Positions 11,101 to 18,847 of a DNA stretch of 36,065 bases are shown here, piece after piece. The notes under the pieces were generated by a model. The model ran no database searches. It saw nothing but the letters and a program-made list of their open reading frames with translations, and was not told where the DNA came from. Origin of the DNA: Muribaculaceae bacterium. GTDB lineage: Bacteria; Bacteroidota; Bacteroidia; Bacteroidales; Muribaculaceae. A program made the translations under genes and the position numbers. Position 1 is the first letter of the stretch. The number at the start of each line of letters is the position of its first letter. Where the stretch lies: positions 1-36,065 of the forward strand of contig JAFUWD010000016.1 of the NCBI GenBank assembly GCA_017483645.1, written 5' to 3'.

Positions 11101-12496
11101 GTTCGAAGAGCTGCGCACTGTCAAGGATAAGGACGGAGTGGATGTGGTCATTGGCCGCATGGGTGAGATGCAAATCATCGACCCCAACACCAAGATGGTG
11201 CTCACCACCGCCAATATCACTTATGGTTCAAAGGTGTTCTTCAAGAGCGGTGACATGGTGAAGAAAGGCGATGTCATCAGTGCTTGGGATCCCTTCAATG
11301 CTTCGATTGTGTCGGAGGTTGGCGGTACGCTCAAGTTTAACAATCTGATTGAGGGTGTCACTTTCCGTGAGGAGGTAGATGAAACTTCGGGCAAGAGCGA
11401 GTTGTTCATCATTGAGTCGAAAGACCACACACGCATTCCCGAGGCTCAACTCTACGACGACAAGGGAGAGTTGGTCAAGACTTATTCGCTGCCTGTGGGC
11501 GCGCACCTGATGCTGAAAGAGGGCGAGCAAATCACCCCGGGTGAGGCATTCGTGAAGATTCCGCGTGCCACCAGCGGTGGCGCCGGCGACATCACGGGCG
11601 GTCTGCCCCGAGTCACCGAGCTCTTTGAGGCCCGCAACCCGTCGAATCCTGCCGTGGTGAGTGAAATCGACGGCGAGGTCACCTTCGGCCGTGTCAAGCG
11701 TGGTAACCGCGAAATCGAGGTTACCAGCCGCATTGGTGAAAAGAAGAAATATCTTGTGCCGCTGTCCAAGCAAATCTTGGTGCAGGAGAACGACTATGTG
11801 CGTGCCGGCACTCCGCTTTCCGATGGTGCCATCACCCCGGCCGATATCTTGCGCATCAAAGGCCCCACGGCAGTGCAGGACTATATCGTGAACGAGGTGC
11901 AGGATGTGTATCGCCTGCAGGGTGTGAAGATCAACGACAAGCACTTTGAGGTCATCGTCCGCCAGATGATGCGCAAGGTGGTGATTCTCGATCCAGGCGA
12001 CACGCGCTTCCTCGAGCAGCAGACTGTCGACAAACGTGACTTTATGGAGGAGAACGACCGCATCTGGGGCAAGAAGGTGGTTACCGATGCAGGCGACAGC
12101 ACCGATGTGCAGGCCGGACAGATTATCACTGCCCGCAAGTTGCGCGACATCAACTCGGCTCTGAAGCGCCGCGACCTCAAGTTGGTTACCGTGCGCGACG
12201 CAGTGCCCGCCACCAGCGAGCAGATTCTGCAAGGTATCACCCGTGCTGCTCTGCAGACGTCGAGCTTCATCAGCGCAGCATCGTTCCAGGAGACCACCAA
12301 GGTGCTCAACGAGGCTGCCATCAATGGCAAGGTCGACTATCTGGAGGGAATGAAGGAGAACGTGATTTGCGGACACCTGATTCCTGCCGGCACCGGACTG
12401 CGCGAGTTCCAGACCATCACCGTGGGCAACAAGAATGAATTGGCCCTGGCAGGTGTGCTCAACGACGAAGAAGAGCAAGCTGCCGACGAGGACTAA
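8198..12496 (+). CDS. rpoC: DNA-directed RNA polymerase subunit beta'
   Basis: This is the catalytic beta' subunit, 1432 residues. The N-terminal zinc ribbon has cysteines at about 66, 68, 81 and 84 ([17 protein letters not shown]). The Mg-binding loop NADFDGDQM is at residues 476-484, with Asp478, 480 and 482 intact. The second zinc site includes [14 protein letters not shown]. The trigger-loop/bridge region ([20 protein letters not shown]) and the [20 protein letters not shown] block are also present. The protein ends with an acidic tail, [11 protein letters not shown]. It is the last gene of the cluster and is followed by strong hairpins. Confidence 0.98.
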   Translation: MAFRKDNKIKSNFSRISISLASPDMILENSYGEVLKPETINYRTYKPERDGLFCERIFGPVKDYECHCGKYKRIRYKGIVCDHCGVEVTEKKVRRERSGHIQLVVPVAHIWYFRSLPNKIGYLLGLPTKKLDAVIYYERYIVINPGNVKITDGDEERSIEKLDLLSEDEYVHIMENLPRENANLDDSDPNKFVAKMGAEAIYDLLAELDLDSLANQLRDRAYKENSQQRKTDALKRLQVVESFRMSKNINRPEWMILKVIPVIPPELRPLIPLDGGRFATSDINDLYRRVIIRNNRLKRLIEIKAPEVILRNEKRMLQEAVDSLLDNSRKSSAVKSEANRPLKSLSDSLKGKQGRFRQNLLGKRVDYSARSVIVVGPELKMGECGIPKDMAAELYKPFIIRKLIERGIVKTVKSAKKIVDRKEPVVWDILENVMKGHPVLLNRAPTLHRLGIQAFQPKLIEGKAIQLHPLACTAFNADFDGDQMAVHLPLGNEAIVEAQMLMLEPHNILNPANGAPITVPSQDMVLGLYYITKLRKGDKGEGLKFYGPEEAMIAYNEGKVAMHAIISVMADVVDENGKRETKLIEETSVGRIMFNNSVPNEIGYVNELITKGSLRKIITRVIRNCGVPRSAQFLDDVKNMGYYMAFKGGLSFNLDDVLVPTEKAAIVAEGDAQVEEVMMNYNMGAISDNERYNQVIDIWTNVNTRLTKTLMDQISADQQGFNSVYMMLHSGARGSESQIRQLSGMRGLMAKPQKSGVEGGHQIIENPIIANFKEGLSVLEYFISTHGARKGLADTALKTADAGYLTRRLVDVAHDVVITEEDCGTLRGLVCREVKKNDNVVASLGERIVGRVSVHDVVDPTTGEVIVEAGEEITDAAADRINNSAIESVEIRSVLTCEAKHGVCAKCYGRNLASHRMVQKGEAVGVIAAQSIGEPGTQLTLRTFHVGGVASNLAAVSNMTSKYDGRIEFEELRTVKDKDGVDVVIGRMGEMQIIDPNTKMVLTTANITYGSKVFFKSGDMVKKGDVISAWDPFNASIVSEVGGTLKFNNLIEGVTFREEVDETSGKSELFIIESKDHTRIPEAQLYDDKGELVKTYSLPVGAHLMLKEGEQITPGEAFVKIPRATSGGAGDITGGLPRVTELFEARNPSNPAVVSEIDGEVTFGRVKRGNREIEVTSRIGEKKKYLVPLSKQILVQENDYVRAGTPLSDGAITPADILRIKGPTAVQDYIVNEVQDVYRLQGVKINDKHFEVIVRQMMRKVVILDPGDTRFLEQQTVDKRDFMEENDRIWGKKVVTDAGDSTDVQAGQIITARKLRDINSALKRRDLKLVTVRDAVPATSEQILQGITRAALQTSSFISAASFQETTKVLNEAAINGKVDYLEGMKENVICGHLIPAGTGLREFQTITVGNKNELALAGVLNDEEEQAADED

Positions 12497-12514
12497 TCAC
12501 GAACTGACAAGTGT

Positions 12515-12588
12515 GCGCTTCATTATCAGAAGACGATGAAGCGCTAAAACAAAAGGCGGCTGCGTCATCCCGACGCGGCCGCCTTTCC
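12515..12588 (+). terminator. Terminator hairpins after rpoC
   Basis: The first hairpin is a 9-bp stem (12515-12523 with 12536-12544). The second is a strong GC-rich hairpin (12553-12560 with 12578-12585, plus 12562-12566 with 12572-12576). The forward T-tract is weak, but on the minus strand the second hairpin is followed by TTTTGTTTT. It can therefore also stop transcription arriving from the convergent DUF4465 gene, making it a likely bidirectional terminator. Confidence 0.75.
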
Positions 12589-12619
12589 GTTCTCTGTGTT
12601 ACTATATAAATAATGGGAA

Positions 12620-12646
12620 TTATGCCGCCCCGACCGGGCGGCATAA
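12620..12646 (-). terminator. Perfect 11-bp hairpin after the DUF4465 gene
   Basis: 12620-12630 pairs perfectly with 12636-12646 around a 5-nt loop. It lies 15 nt beyond the stop of the minus-strand DUF4465 gene. It lacks a long T-tract on either strand. It may act as an mRNA 3'-end stabiliser or weak terminator, backed by the hairpin at 12553-12585. Confidence 0.55.
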
Positions 12647-12661
12647 TGTTTCTTGCGTGAA

Positions 12662-13648
12662 TTACTTCACCACTTTTGCGGTGCTTACACTGCCGTCGGT
12701 GTAACGGGTCACAACCACGTTCACACCGGTAAAGGGAGCATTGGCGCGCTGTCCGGCCATGTTCACATAGTCGACACCGGCAACGGTCTTGGCGGCCTTG
12801 TTTTCACTCACTGCGGTCGCCACGCTGGGGTCTTTCACGGTGAGTTTGTCCATGCAGAAGTAGCAGGCGGTGTTGATTCCCCACTGGCCTTCGTCGGTCG
12901 ACGACATGATGAAGTTGATGCCGTACACCTCGCCCAGCGCGCTTAAATCCATCCACTGCCAGTCGGTGATGACGCTCAGTTGTCCATTGTTGAAACTGGC
13001 CAGTTCAATGGAGACTTGGTTGTCGGTCTCCTCATAGTTCTCGTCGAGGCCGATGGCGATGAGTTTGAAACTGTCGCCTTCCTGGTCAAACGCACGTGCA
13101 AAACCGTCGCCGTTCTCAAAGCTGAAGTAAGGATAGCAGTTGTTGGTCACATACATGCCCTTGGCCTTATAGCTATTGCCGTCGTTGAAAATCACTTGAG
13201 TCGATTGGTCGGTCATGTAGTAGTCATAAAACGACCAGTAACCCGTCAGCAGGGGAGCCGATGGGTCAACGACCGCGTTTCCGTTATCGTCAGTCTCCAC
13301 TTCACCTTCATCATTGGTCTTGATGCCACCGCCTGTGATGGGGTTCCATGCGTGCATGTAGAAAGCCTCACCAGCCTCGTTGTAGTTCGTCACGTCGGTG
13401 CTGATGCTGGGGCAGAAGCCATGCCAGTACATGTCTTGACCATTATGGAAAAACGAGAAGATGCCGTAGTCAATCACGCCATCGCCGCCTTCGTAGCAGC
13501 CGTCCCATATCTGGGCTTTGCCACTGCCGTCGTCCACATAGTTGATTTCGGTGGTCGGATTGGTGAGGTCGAGCACAATTTCACCATTTTGGGCCCACAT
13601 GGAGGTTGCCATGGTAAGGGCCACTGCGCTAAGTAAAAATTTTTTCAT
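12662..13648 (-). CDS. Secreted DUF4465 protein with T9SS-like C-terminal domain, behind a cobalamin riboswitch
   Basis: The 328-residue product begins with a Sec signal peptide (MKKFLLSAVALTMATSMWAQ). The middle (about residues 25-270) resembles DUF4465: an aromatic-rich opening (YWSFYDYYMTDQS), MYVTNNCYPYFSF, and the ending TDWQWMDLSALGEVYGINF then ACYFCMDKLTV. The last 36 residues (YVNMAGQ, PFTGVNVVV, RYTDGSV, ending KVVK) look like a variant type IX secretion sorting domain and match the end of the 2146-residue protein at 24351-30791. The upstream leader is a cobalamin riboswitch on the same strand, so expression should fall when B12 is abundant; a cell-surface role in B12 capture is inferred. 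The start is taken at 13648 (MKKF) rather than 13660 because it gives a standard signal peptide. Exact function is unknown. Confidence 0.8.
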   Translation of the reverse strand: MKKFLLSAVALTMATSMWAQNGEIVLDLTNPTTEINYVDDGSGKAQIWDGCYEGGDGVIDYGIFSFFHNGQDMYWHGFCPSISTDVTNYNEAGEAFYMHAWNPITGGGIKTNDEGEVETDDNGNAVVDPSAPLLTGYWSFYDYYMTDQSTQVIFNDGNSYKAKGMYVTNNCYPYFSFENGDGFARAFDQEGDSFKLIAIGLDENYEETDNQVSIELASFNNGQLSVITDWQWMDLSALGEVYGINFIMSSTDEGQWGINTACYFCMDKLTVKDPSVATAVSENKAAKTVAGVDYVNMAGQRANAPFTGVNVVVTRYTDGSVSTAKVVK

Positions 13649-13671
13649 GTCGTAAAGCATTTAATATAAAA

Positions 13672-13699
13672 CAATAATATAATAAATCTCATTGTCAAA
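13672..13699 (-). promoter_or_regulatory. Possible secondary promoter for the DUF4465 gene
   Basis: On the minus strand, TTTG (13699-13696) is followed after 16 nt by TATTATTG (13679-13672), one mismatch from TAnnTTTG. The spacing is shorter than usual. If real, it would give riboswitch-independent expression. Weak evidence. Confidence 0.2.
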
Positions 13700-13800
13700 A
13701 TGCTCACGGGCATGTGTGCGCGGGCCGGAGGCTTAGCAGGCTAATCAAGAAAAGAGGGGCAATGCTGCTACTGTTGAATGACTGACGTCGAGTGCTGGTG

Positions 13801-13951
13801 ATTGCCGACTGCATCTCTCAAAAAAAACGGCCTTGGTTCAAATGCCACGTGAACCTTTGTTTTTAAAACAAGGCGCTGTGTCATGGCAGGTCTTCTGGCT
13901 TGGCCTCTTGTCGAGTCGCGCCTTCCCGGTCTAAGCGATGCAGTCGGCAAT
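13801..13951 (-). repeat. Exact 15-nt inverted repeat spanning riboswitch arm and post-terminator leader
   Basis: ATTGCCGACTGCATC at 13801-13815 is the exact reverse complement of GATGCAGTCGGCAAT at 13937-13951. The second copy lies inside the aptamer's long peripheral arm. The first lies just past the terminator T-tract. The flanking bases do not pair, so the match is exactly 15 bp. The two segments can form a long-range helix in the read-through transcript. The remaining leader to the start codon (13661-13800) shows only a short TTAGC/GCTAA inverted repeat (13733-13744). Confidence 0.85.
13820..13875 (-). terminator. Intrinsic terminator of the cobalamin riboswitch leader
   Basis: On the minus strand a hairpin (GGTTCA 13855-13850 with TGAACC 13840-13835, 9-nt loop) precedes eight T residues (13827-13820). 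A further outer pairing, GCCTTG near 13875 with CAAGGC ending near 13830, can extend it. It begins about 10 nt after the aptamer's 3' end, the expected position of a transcription-terminating expression platform. Confidence 0.75.
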
Positions 13952-14100
13952 GCGAGGATTGCTGTGATAGCGACCAGTGGCTAAATGCGAAACGATGTAT
14001 CGGGGCGTTACAGCAGCGGGTACTGCTCGGGATTCTCACCCGATTCCCTTTTAATCCCGTAAAGGCAGTCATGCCTCTTCGGGAACCTGACACGGTTTCT
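13885..14100 (-). promoter_or_regulatory. Cobalamin (adenosylcobalamin-type) riboswitch 1
   Basis: Read on the minus strand, the leader holds the conserved cobalamin riboswitch elements in order: AGGTTCC near the 5' end, GGGAATCGGGTGAGAATCCC, GAGCAGTACCCGCTGCTGTAA, AGCCACTGG, GGGAAGGC, and the B12 box GCCAGAAGACCTGCC ending at 13885. Between AGCCACTG and GGGAAGGC it has an enlarged peripheral arm with an internal GCAAT/ATTGC hairpin. Its own promoter lies at 14107-14138 and a terminator follows at 13820-13875. It controls the minus-strand DUF4465 gene, not the divergent nrdD. Confidence 0.93.
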
Positions 14101-14106
14101 CAGCCA

Positions 14107-14138
14107 CAAAGTTACAACATCTTTTTGTAATGTGCAAA
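14107..14138 (-). promoter_or_regulatory. Promoter of riboswitch 1 / DUF4465 transcript
   Basis: On the minus strand, TTTG (14138-14135), a 20-nt spacer and TAACTTTG (14114-14107) match the Bacteroidetes primary sigma consensus TTTG/TAnnTTTG. The predicted start near 14100 coincides with the 5' edge of the aptamer. Confidence 0.8.
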
Positions 14139-14367
14139 TCACATGGCACCTGAAAATGGTGGTTCGTTCTCGGGAATGGCGTGAGGATAATGCCAGGTAG
14201 AGCTTACTGTCACACAATCACTTGATTGGATGGCTTTTTTTGCTTGATTTTTTGAAAAAGTTTTCCAAAATATTTTTTAATACACTGAAAAACAAGTAAA
14301 TAAAAAATAATTAAAGGCAGAATGTTTCCAAAAAGGAAAATTTGTTGATAACTTTTTGTGAAAAAAT
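14139..14367. other. AT-rich intergenic region between divergent promoters
   Basis: No gene is seen in these 229 nt. The right half is very AT-rich with A- and T-tracts. It contains a small inverted repeat TTTCC-N5-GGAAA (14325-14339) just upstream of the nrdD promoter, a possible regulator site but unidentified. No NrdR-type box was recognised. Confidence 0.5.
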
Positions 14368-14398
14368 TTTGACGGTTCATGACACTTTTGTAGTTTTG
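14368..14398 (+). promoter_or_regulatory. nrdD promoter
   Basis: TTTG (14368-14371), a 19-nt spacer and TAGTTTTG (14391-14398) match the Bacteroidetes promoter consensus exactly and are followed by CA. Transcription would start near 14405, giving an 80-nt leader to nrdD. A short hairpin TCCGC/GCGGA (14401-14415) lies at the start point. Confidence 0.85.
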
Positions 14399-14482
14399 CA
14401 TCCGCATCCGGCGGACTGTGGTCACGGTTCCTTCCGGGGCGGCGAAAAACCAACACTCTAACACTAAAACCAATAAATTGAT

Positions 14483-16690
14483 ATGATACAAACTGTCGTC
14501 AAGCGCGATGGACGCATCGTGGGATATAACGAGGAGAAAATCAAGGCGGCCATCCGCAAGGCCATGCTTCAGACCGAAGTGGGGGAGGACGAAGGGCTCA
14601 TTCAGCGCATCACCGACCGCATTGGCGCTCGTGGCAAGAGCCAGATGAGCGTCGAGGAAATCCAGGACCAAGTGGAGCTGGAGTTGATGAAGAGCCCGCG
14701 CAAGGAAGTGGCGCGCTGCTACATCAACTATCGCCACAATCGCAGTGTGGCACGCCGGGCCAAGACGCGCGACATCTTTTTGGAGATTATCAATGCCAAG
14801 AATAATGACATCACGCGTGAAAACGCCAACATGAATGCCGACACGCCCGCGGGCATGATGATGAAGTTTGCCAGCGAAACCACCAAGCCTTTCGTCGATG
14901 ACTATATCCTCAGCGAAGAGGTGCGCGAGGCCGTGAGGGGCAATTATCTGCACATCCACGACAAGGATTATTATCCCACCAAAAGCCTCACCTGCGTGCA
15001 GCATCCCCTCGACAGTATTCTCCATCATGGTTTTGTGGCGGGCCACGGTGAGTCACGTCCCGCCAAACGCATCGAAACGGCCTCGATTATAGCCTGCATC
15101 AGCATGGAAACCGCGCAAAACGAAATGCACGGCGGTCAGGCCATACCGGCTTTCGATTTCTATCTGGCTCCGTTTGTGCGCCGCACGTTCATTGAGGAGC
15201 TCAAGGTGCTTGAGCAAGTGTCGAATCAAGACTTGAGCGACCTGTACGACAAACCCGTCGACGACTATGTGGTGCGCGAGCTCGATTTCTTGCAGGGCCG
15301 TGAGCGCCTATGGCAGCACGCCATCAACCGCACGGCATGCCGTGTGCACCAGGCGATGGAGGCGTTTATCCACAACATGAACACCATCCACTCCCGTGGC
15401 GGCAATCAGGTGGTTTTCTCGTCGATTAACTACGGCACCGACACCAGCGCCGAAGGCCGCTGCGTCATTCGCGAACTGCTCAACAGCACCTACGAGGGTG
15501 TTGGTAACGGCGCCACAGCCATCTTCCCCATCCAGATTTGGAAAAAGAAGCGTGGTGTGAGCTATCTTCCCACCGACCGCAACTACGACCTTTACCAGCT
15601 GGCGTGCAAAGTGACGGCCAGGCGTTTTTTTCCGAATTTTGTGAACCTCGATGCCACTTTCAACCAGCATGAGCTGTGGCGTGCCGATGACCCCAAACGC
15701 TATGTCAATGAAGTGGCCACCATGGGATGCCGCACGCGCGTGTTTGAAAATCGTTTCGGTCCCAAGACCTCGATTGGCCGCGGCAACATCTCGTTCTCCA
15801 CCATCAATATTGTGCGATTGGCCATCGAGTGCATGGGCATCGCCGACAAGCAGCAACGCATCGACAGCTTCTTCGCACGCCTCGACGAGATGCTCGACAT
15901 CACCGCCCGCCAGCTCATTGAGCGCTTCGATTTCCAACGCACCGCTATGGCCAAGCAGTTTCCGCTGCTCATGTCGCAACTGTGGATTGGCAGCGAGAAA
16001 TTGACTCCCAACGACACCATCGATAGTGTCATCAACCAGGGAACGCTGGGCATTGGCTTCATCGGCCTGGCCGAGTGCCTCATCGCGCTGGTGGGCAAGC
16101 ACCACGGCGAGAGTGAGGAGGCTCAGCAGCTGGGTGTGCGCATTGTCACCTATATGCGCGACCGCGTGGTGGAGTTCTCCGAGCGTTATCAACACAATTT
16201 CTCGGTGCTCGCCACGCCGGCCGAGGGTCTGAGCGGCAAGTTCACCAAGCGCGACCGCAAGGACTTTGGCGAGATTCCGGGTGTTACCGACAAAAAGTAT
16301 TACACCAACTCCAACCATGTGCCCGTCTATTACCATTGCAGCCCCAAGCACAAGGCTGAAGTGGAGGCTCCCTATCACGATCTGACACGAGGCGGCCATA
16401 TCTTCTATGTGGAAATTGATGGTGACGCCACTCACAACCCGCAGGCCATCAGTGATGTCGTCGACCTCATGGACCGCTATAACATGGGTTACTGCTCGGT
16501 GAACCACAACCGCAACCGCTGCATGGCTTGCGGCTATGAAGATGCTTCCGAGCACCTCACTGAGTGCCCCAAATGCGGTAGCCACCACATTGATAAATTG
16601 CAGCGCATCACCGGCTATCTCGTCGGCACCACCGAGCGCTGGAACAGTGGCAAACTTGCCGAGTTGAACGACAGGGTTGTGCACAAATGA
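14483..16690 (+). CDS. nrdD: Anaerobic (class III) ribonucleoside-triphosphate reductase
   Basis: NrdD reduces ribonucleoside triphosphates to deoxy forms with a glycyl radical, so it is oxygen-sensitive and needs no B12. The 735-residue product has an N-terminal ATP-cone (about 1-90, VVKRDGRIVGYNEEKIKAAI), active-site region cysteines (Cys205 in IIACISME; Cys416 in MGCRTR), and a C-terminal zinc site (CMACG, CPKCG). The radical loop RITGYLVGTTERWNSGK contains the likely radical residue Gly711. Assignment of the individual cysteines is by analogy with known class III enzymes. The activase nrdG begins 5 nt after the stop. A perfect-consensus promoter lies upstream; the neighbouring riboswitch points the other way. 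Confidence 0.96.
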   Translation: MIQTVVKRDGRIVGYNEEKIKAAIRKAMLQTEVGEDEGLIQRITDRIGARGKSQMSVEEIQDQVELELMKSPRKEVARCYINYRHNRSVARRAKTRDIFLEIINAKNNDITRENANMNADTPAGMMMKFASETTKPFVDDYILSEEVREAVRGNYLHIHDKDYYPTKSLTCVQHPLDSILHHGFVAGHGESRPAKRIETASIIACISMETAQNEMHGGQAIPAFDFYLAPFVRRTFIEELKVLEQVSNQDLSDLYDKPVDDYVVRELDFLQGRERLWQHAINRTACRVHQAMEAFIHNMNTIHSRGGNQVVFSSINYGTDTSAEGRCVIRELLNSTYEGVGNGATAIFPIQIWKKKRGVSYLPTDRNYDLYQLACKVTARRFFPNFVNLDATFNQHELWRADDPKRYVNEVATMGCRTRVFENRFGPKTSIGRGNISFSTINIVRLAIECMGIADKQQRIDSFFARLDEMLDITARQLIERFDFQRTAMAKQFPLLMSQLWIGSEKLTPNDTIDSVINQGTLGIGFIGLAECLIALVGKHHGESEEAQQLGVRIVTYMRDRVVEFSERYQHNFSVLATPAEGLSGKFTKRDRKDFGEIPGVTDKKYYTNSNHVPVYYHCSPKHKAEVEAPYHDLTRGGHIFYVEIDGDATHNPQAISDVVDLMDRYNMGYCSVNHNRNRCMACGYEDASEHLTECPKCGSHHIDKLQRITGYLVGTTERWNSGKLAELNDRVVHK

Positions 16691-16695
16691 GCTGA

Positions 16696-17187
16696 ATGTG
16701 CCCAATGAGAGTGCTGAGAATCGTTGAAGGTACCAGTGTCGACGGTCCCGGATTGCGCACATCGGTCTATCTGGCAGGGTGCGCGCACCATTGTGCGGGG
16801 TGTCACAACCCGCAGTCGTGGGACCCAGCTGGCGGTACCGAAATGAGCGCCGATGAATTGATGCAGGTTATTGCATGGAATGAGGCGCCGCTCACACTGA
16901 GCGGGGGTGACCCCTTGGCTCAGCCCGAGCAAGTTCTTGAACTGGTACGGCGGGTGAAGACGGAGTTGAACCTTAACATCTGGCTCTATACCGGATTTAC
17001 ATGGGAGCAAATTGTGTCAGATCGGCGGCTTGCCGATGTGGTGCGGTGGGTTGATGTGGTGGTTGACGGCCCCTTTGTCCTTGCCCGGCGCGACACCACA
17101 CTGCGTTTCCGTGGCAGTGGCAACCAGCGCATCATTGATGTGCCAGCCTCGTTTGCCTCGGGCTCGCCAGTGGAATGGGCTTTATAA
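16696..17187 (+). CDS. nrdG: Anaerobic ribonucleotide reductase activating protein (radical SAM)
   Basis: NrdG uses a [4Fe-4S] cluster and S-adenosylmethionine to install the glycyl radical on NrdD. The 163-residue product carries the radical-SAM motif CX3CX2C (CAHHCAGC, Cys29, 33 and 36), preceded by VDGPGLRTSVYLAGC. It also has the SAM-binding SGGDPL near residue 69 and the C-terminal block VDVVVDGPF. An alternative start at ATG 16705 (MRVLRI) is equally plausible, since family members usually begin a few residues before VLRI. The gene converges on the coiled-coil gene with only 20 nt between the stops. Confidence 0.94.
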   Translation: MCPMRVLRIVEGTSVDGPGLRTSVYLAGCAHHCAGCHNPQSWDPAGGTEMSADELMQVIAWNEAPLTLSGGDPLAQPEQVLELVRRVKTELNLNIWLYTGFTWEQIVSDRRLADVVRWVDVVVDGPFVLARRDTTLRFRGSGNQRIIDVPASFASGSPVEWAL

Positions 17188-17207
17188 CGATTTTTTTCAG
17201 TCCTTTT

Positions 17208-18821
17208 TCAGAACAGAGAAAGCTGACGAGGATTGCCGTCGGATGATAGCGTGGACTGTTGCGGTGGCTCTGGTTCTGGTTCGGGAATGGGTTCCGGCTC
17301 TGGTTGTGGCTGCTCGATGGTTGGCTCCACCGGCATGAGCCAATCAATGTCGTCCAAGCCAACTGAGAAATCATCTTGTTTTTTTGCCGGTTGTGTTTCT
17401 TCCGGCTGTGATTCCGGCTGTGATTCCGGCGCGAGTTCCGGCTGTGACTCGGGCTCGGGTTGTGGCTCGATTACACGTTCTTGTTGAGTGGGAAGGTCGT
17501 CGATGATGTCGAGAATTTCCTCCACAGCTACCGGTTGCGCTGTCATGATGGCCTCGGGGTCGACAATAGGCGCTTCTCCGGCGGCATGCAGTTCACGCTT
17601 GAGTTGCCGGATTTGCCTTTGCAATTCTTTGATTTGGTCGCGTAGCGCCCTTGCGTCGTCGCGTGCTCTCGCCGCCTTTTCGGCTGCCGTTTTCTCGGCC
17701 GTTTCGGCTTGCACTTGCAGTTGCCGTGCCTCGTCCAGTTCCTGAAGTGCTTGATCACGCTCGGTGAGCGCTTTTTTTGCGTCGCTCCATGCCTGCTGCA
17801 ACTGTTGCTGCAATTTATCGATGCGTGCCACGTCCTCCTCGTGCCGCTTGTCGTCCTCTTGCTTTTTTTGCTCGGCTTGGTGAGCCATGGCCGAGGCTTG
17901 CTGTTTCAGTTCGTCGATGCGGTTGGCCAAGTCGATGTCACGTCGGTTTTGACGCTCGGCGTTGACCTTGGCCTGACGGTTCATGTCGTTGATTTGCTTC
18001 TGGAGTTTGATTTCTTGCTCCTGCGCAAGTTTCAGCTTTGCCTTGAGTTCTTCGTCGGCAGCGGCTCCCATTTCTTCGTATTCGGTCAATTGCTGTTGCA
18101 GCGTCGTTATCTGGCTGCCCTTGGCATCATTGAGCTGCTTGGACTCCTCGAGTTGTTGCTGCAGTTGCTGCATGATTTGCAGTTGGGCAGAAGCCTCGGC
18201 AAGTTGTGCTTCCAGTCGGTCGATGGATTGCTGTTTTGTGGCGACTTCGTTCTGCGCTTGCTGTAATTGTTCGGAAAGATGCGCCAAGTCGTCGACGCGC
18301 TGTGCCGCTTCCGGATTGTCGAATTCGCCTGCCCTGACTTGCATCACCTTGAGCTTGTTGAGCAGGCTTTTTTTCTCAAGCTCGATTTGTTCATTTTCTG
18401 CTTCCAGTGTGGCCATGCGCTGGGCCAACTCGTTGGCGCGGGTTTGCGCCGCGCGCCGTTGCGCCTCGGCCACTGTGAGCGCTTCTTTGGCTTTGGCCAG
18501 CGCTTGCTCTCCGGCTTGTGCCTTGTCGCGCTCGGCTGCCACCTGCTGCTCGGCTTCGGCCTTCACCTGATTGATGTAGTGCGAGAACGACTGCATCAAT
18601 TCTTGCGGTACCGGCTGCTGTGGCGCAGCCTGGTCGGGTTGCTGTGGCGCTTCTTGCGCAATTTCCTGGGTTGTATCATCAGTCTCTTGTGCGTTTGGCT
18701 CCTTTTTGAACGGATTGACGTAGGGAGTGCGTCCCGACATCTCGTAGTAATCGAGTTCGTCGATTGCATCGCCGTCGCTGTTGAATCCGAGCGCTCGTTT
18801 GAGGTTGTTGAAGAACGACAT
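17208..18821 (-). CDS. Long Gln/Glu/Ala-rich coiled-coil protein, unknown function
   Basis: The 537-residue product from MSFFNNLKRALGF has three parts. The N-terminal segment (1-80) includes SGRTPYVNPFKKE. A very long, heptad-like coiled coil rich in Gln, Glu, Ala and Lys follows (about 80-415). The low-complexity tail (about 416-525) is made of Ser-Gln-Pro-Glu and Pro-Glu repeats, and the protein ends NPRQLSLF. No signal peptide, membrane segment or enzymatic motif is seen, so it is probably cytosolic and structural. It is the third gene of a probable operon, starting 26 nt after the stop of the receiver/ATP-binding protein that follows topA. The start at 18821 is preferred over 18851, which would add ten atypical residues. 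I do not recognise the family. Confidence 0.8.
   Translation of the reverse strand: MSFFNNLKRALGFNSDGDAIDELDYYEMSGRTPYVNPFKKEPNAQETDDTTQEIAQEAPQQPDQAAPQQPVPQELMQSFSHYINQVKAEAEQQVAAERDKAQAGEQALAKAKEALTVAEAQRRAAQTRANELAQRMATLEAENEQIELEKKSLLNKLKVMQVRAGEFDNPEAAQRVDDLAHLSEQLQQAQNEVATKQQSIDRLEAQLAEASAQLQIMQQLQQQLEESKQLNDAKGSQITTLQQQLTEYEEMGAAADEELKAKLKLAQEQEIKLQKQINDMNRQAKVNAERQNRRDIDLANRIDELKQQASAMAHQAEQKKQEDDKRHEEDVARIDKLQQQLQQAWSDAKKALTERDQALQELDEARQLQVQAETAEKTAAEKAARARDDARALRDQIKELQRQIRQLKRELHAAGEAPIVDPEAIMTAQPVAVEEILDIIDDLPTQQERVIEPQPEPESQPELAPESQPESQPEETQPAKKQDDFSVGLDDIDWLMPVEPTIEQPQPEPEPIPEPEPEPPQQSTLSSDGNPRQLSLF
17400..17459 (-). repeat. 12-bp tandem repeat encoding Ser-Gln-Pro-Glu
   Basis: Units of 12 bp start at 17400, 17412, 17424, 17436 and 17448. 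Units 1, 2 and 4 are identical (TTCCGGCTGTGA) and units 3 and 5 are diverged. Read on the coding strand they give SQPE repeats in the tail of the coiled-coil protein. A second, 6-bp PE-coding repeat lies at about 17267-17314. Copy number may vary between strains. Confidence 0.85.
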
Positions 18822-18847
18822 ACTGAAAAATCGTTTATAAAACACAA

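Noticed and set aside
13768..14217. Small open frames on both strands between the DUF4465 gene and nrdD
   Set aside because: They overlap the riboswitch aptamer and terminator; no protein-like features.
13885..14482. Cobalamin riboswitch as a regulator of nrdD (known for B12-independent reductases in some bacteria)
   Set aside because: All riboswitch elements and its promoter read on the minus strand, away from nrdD, and nrdD has its own consensus promoter downstream at 14368-14398.
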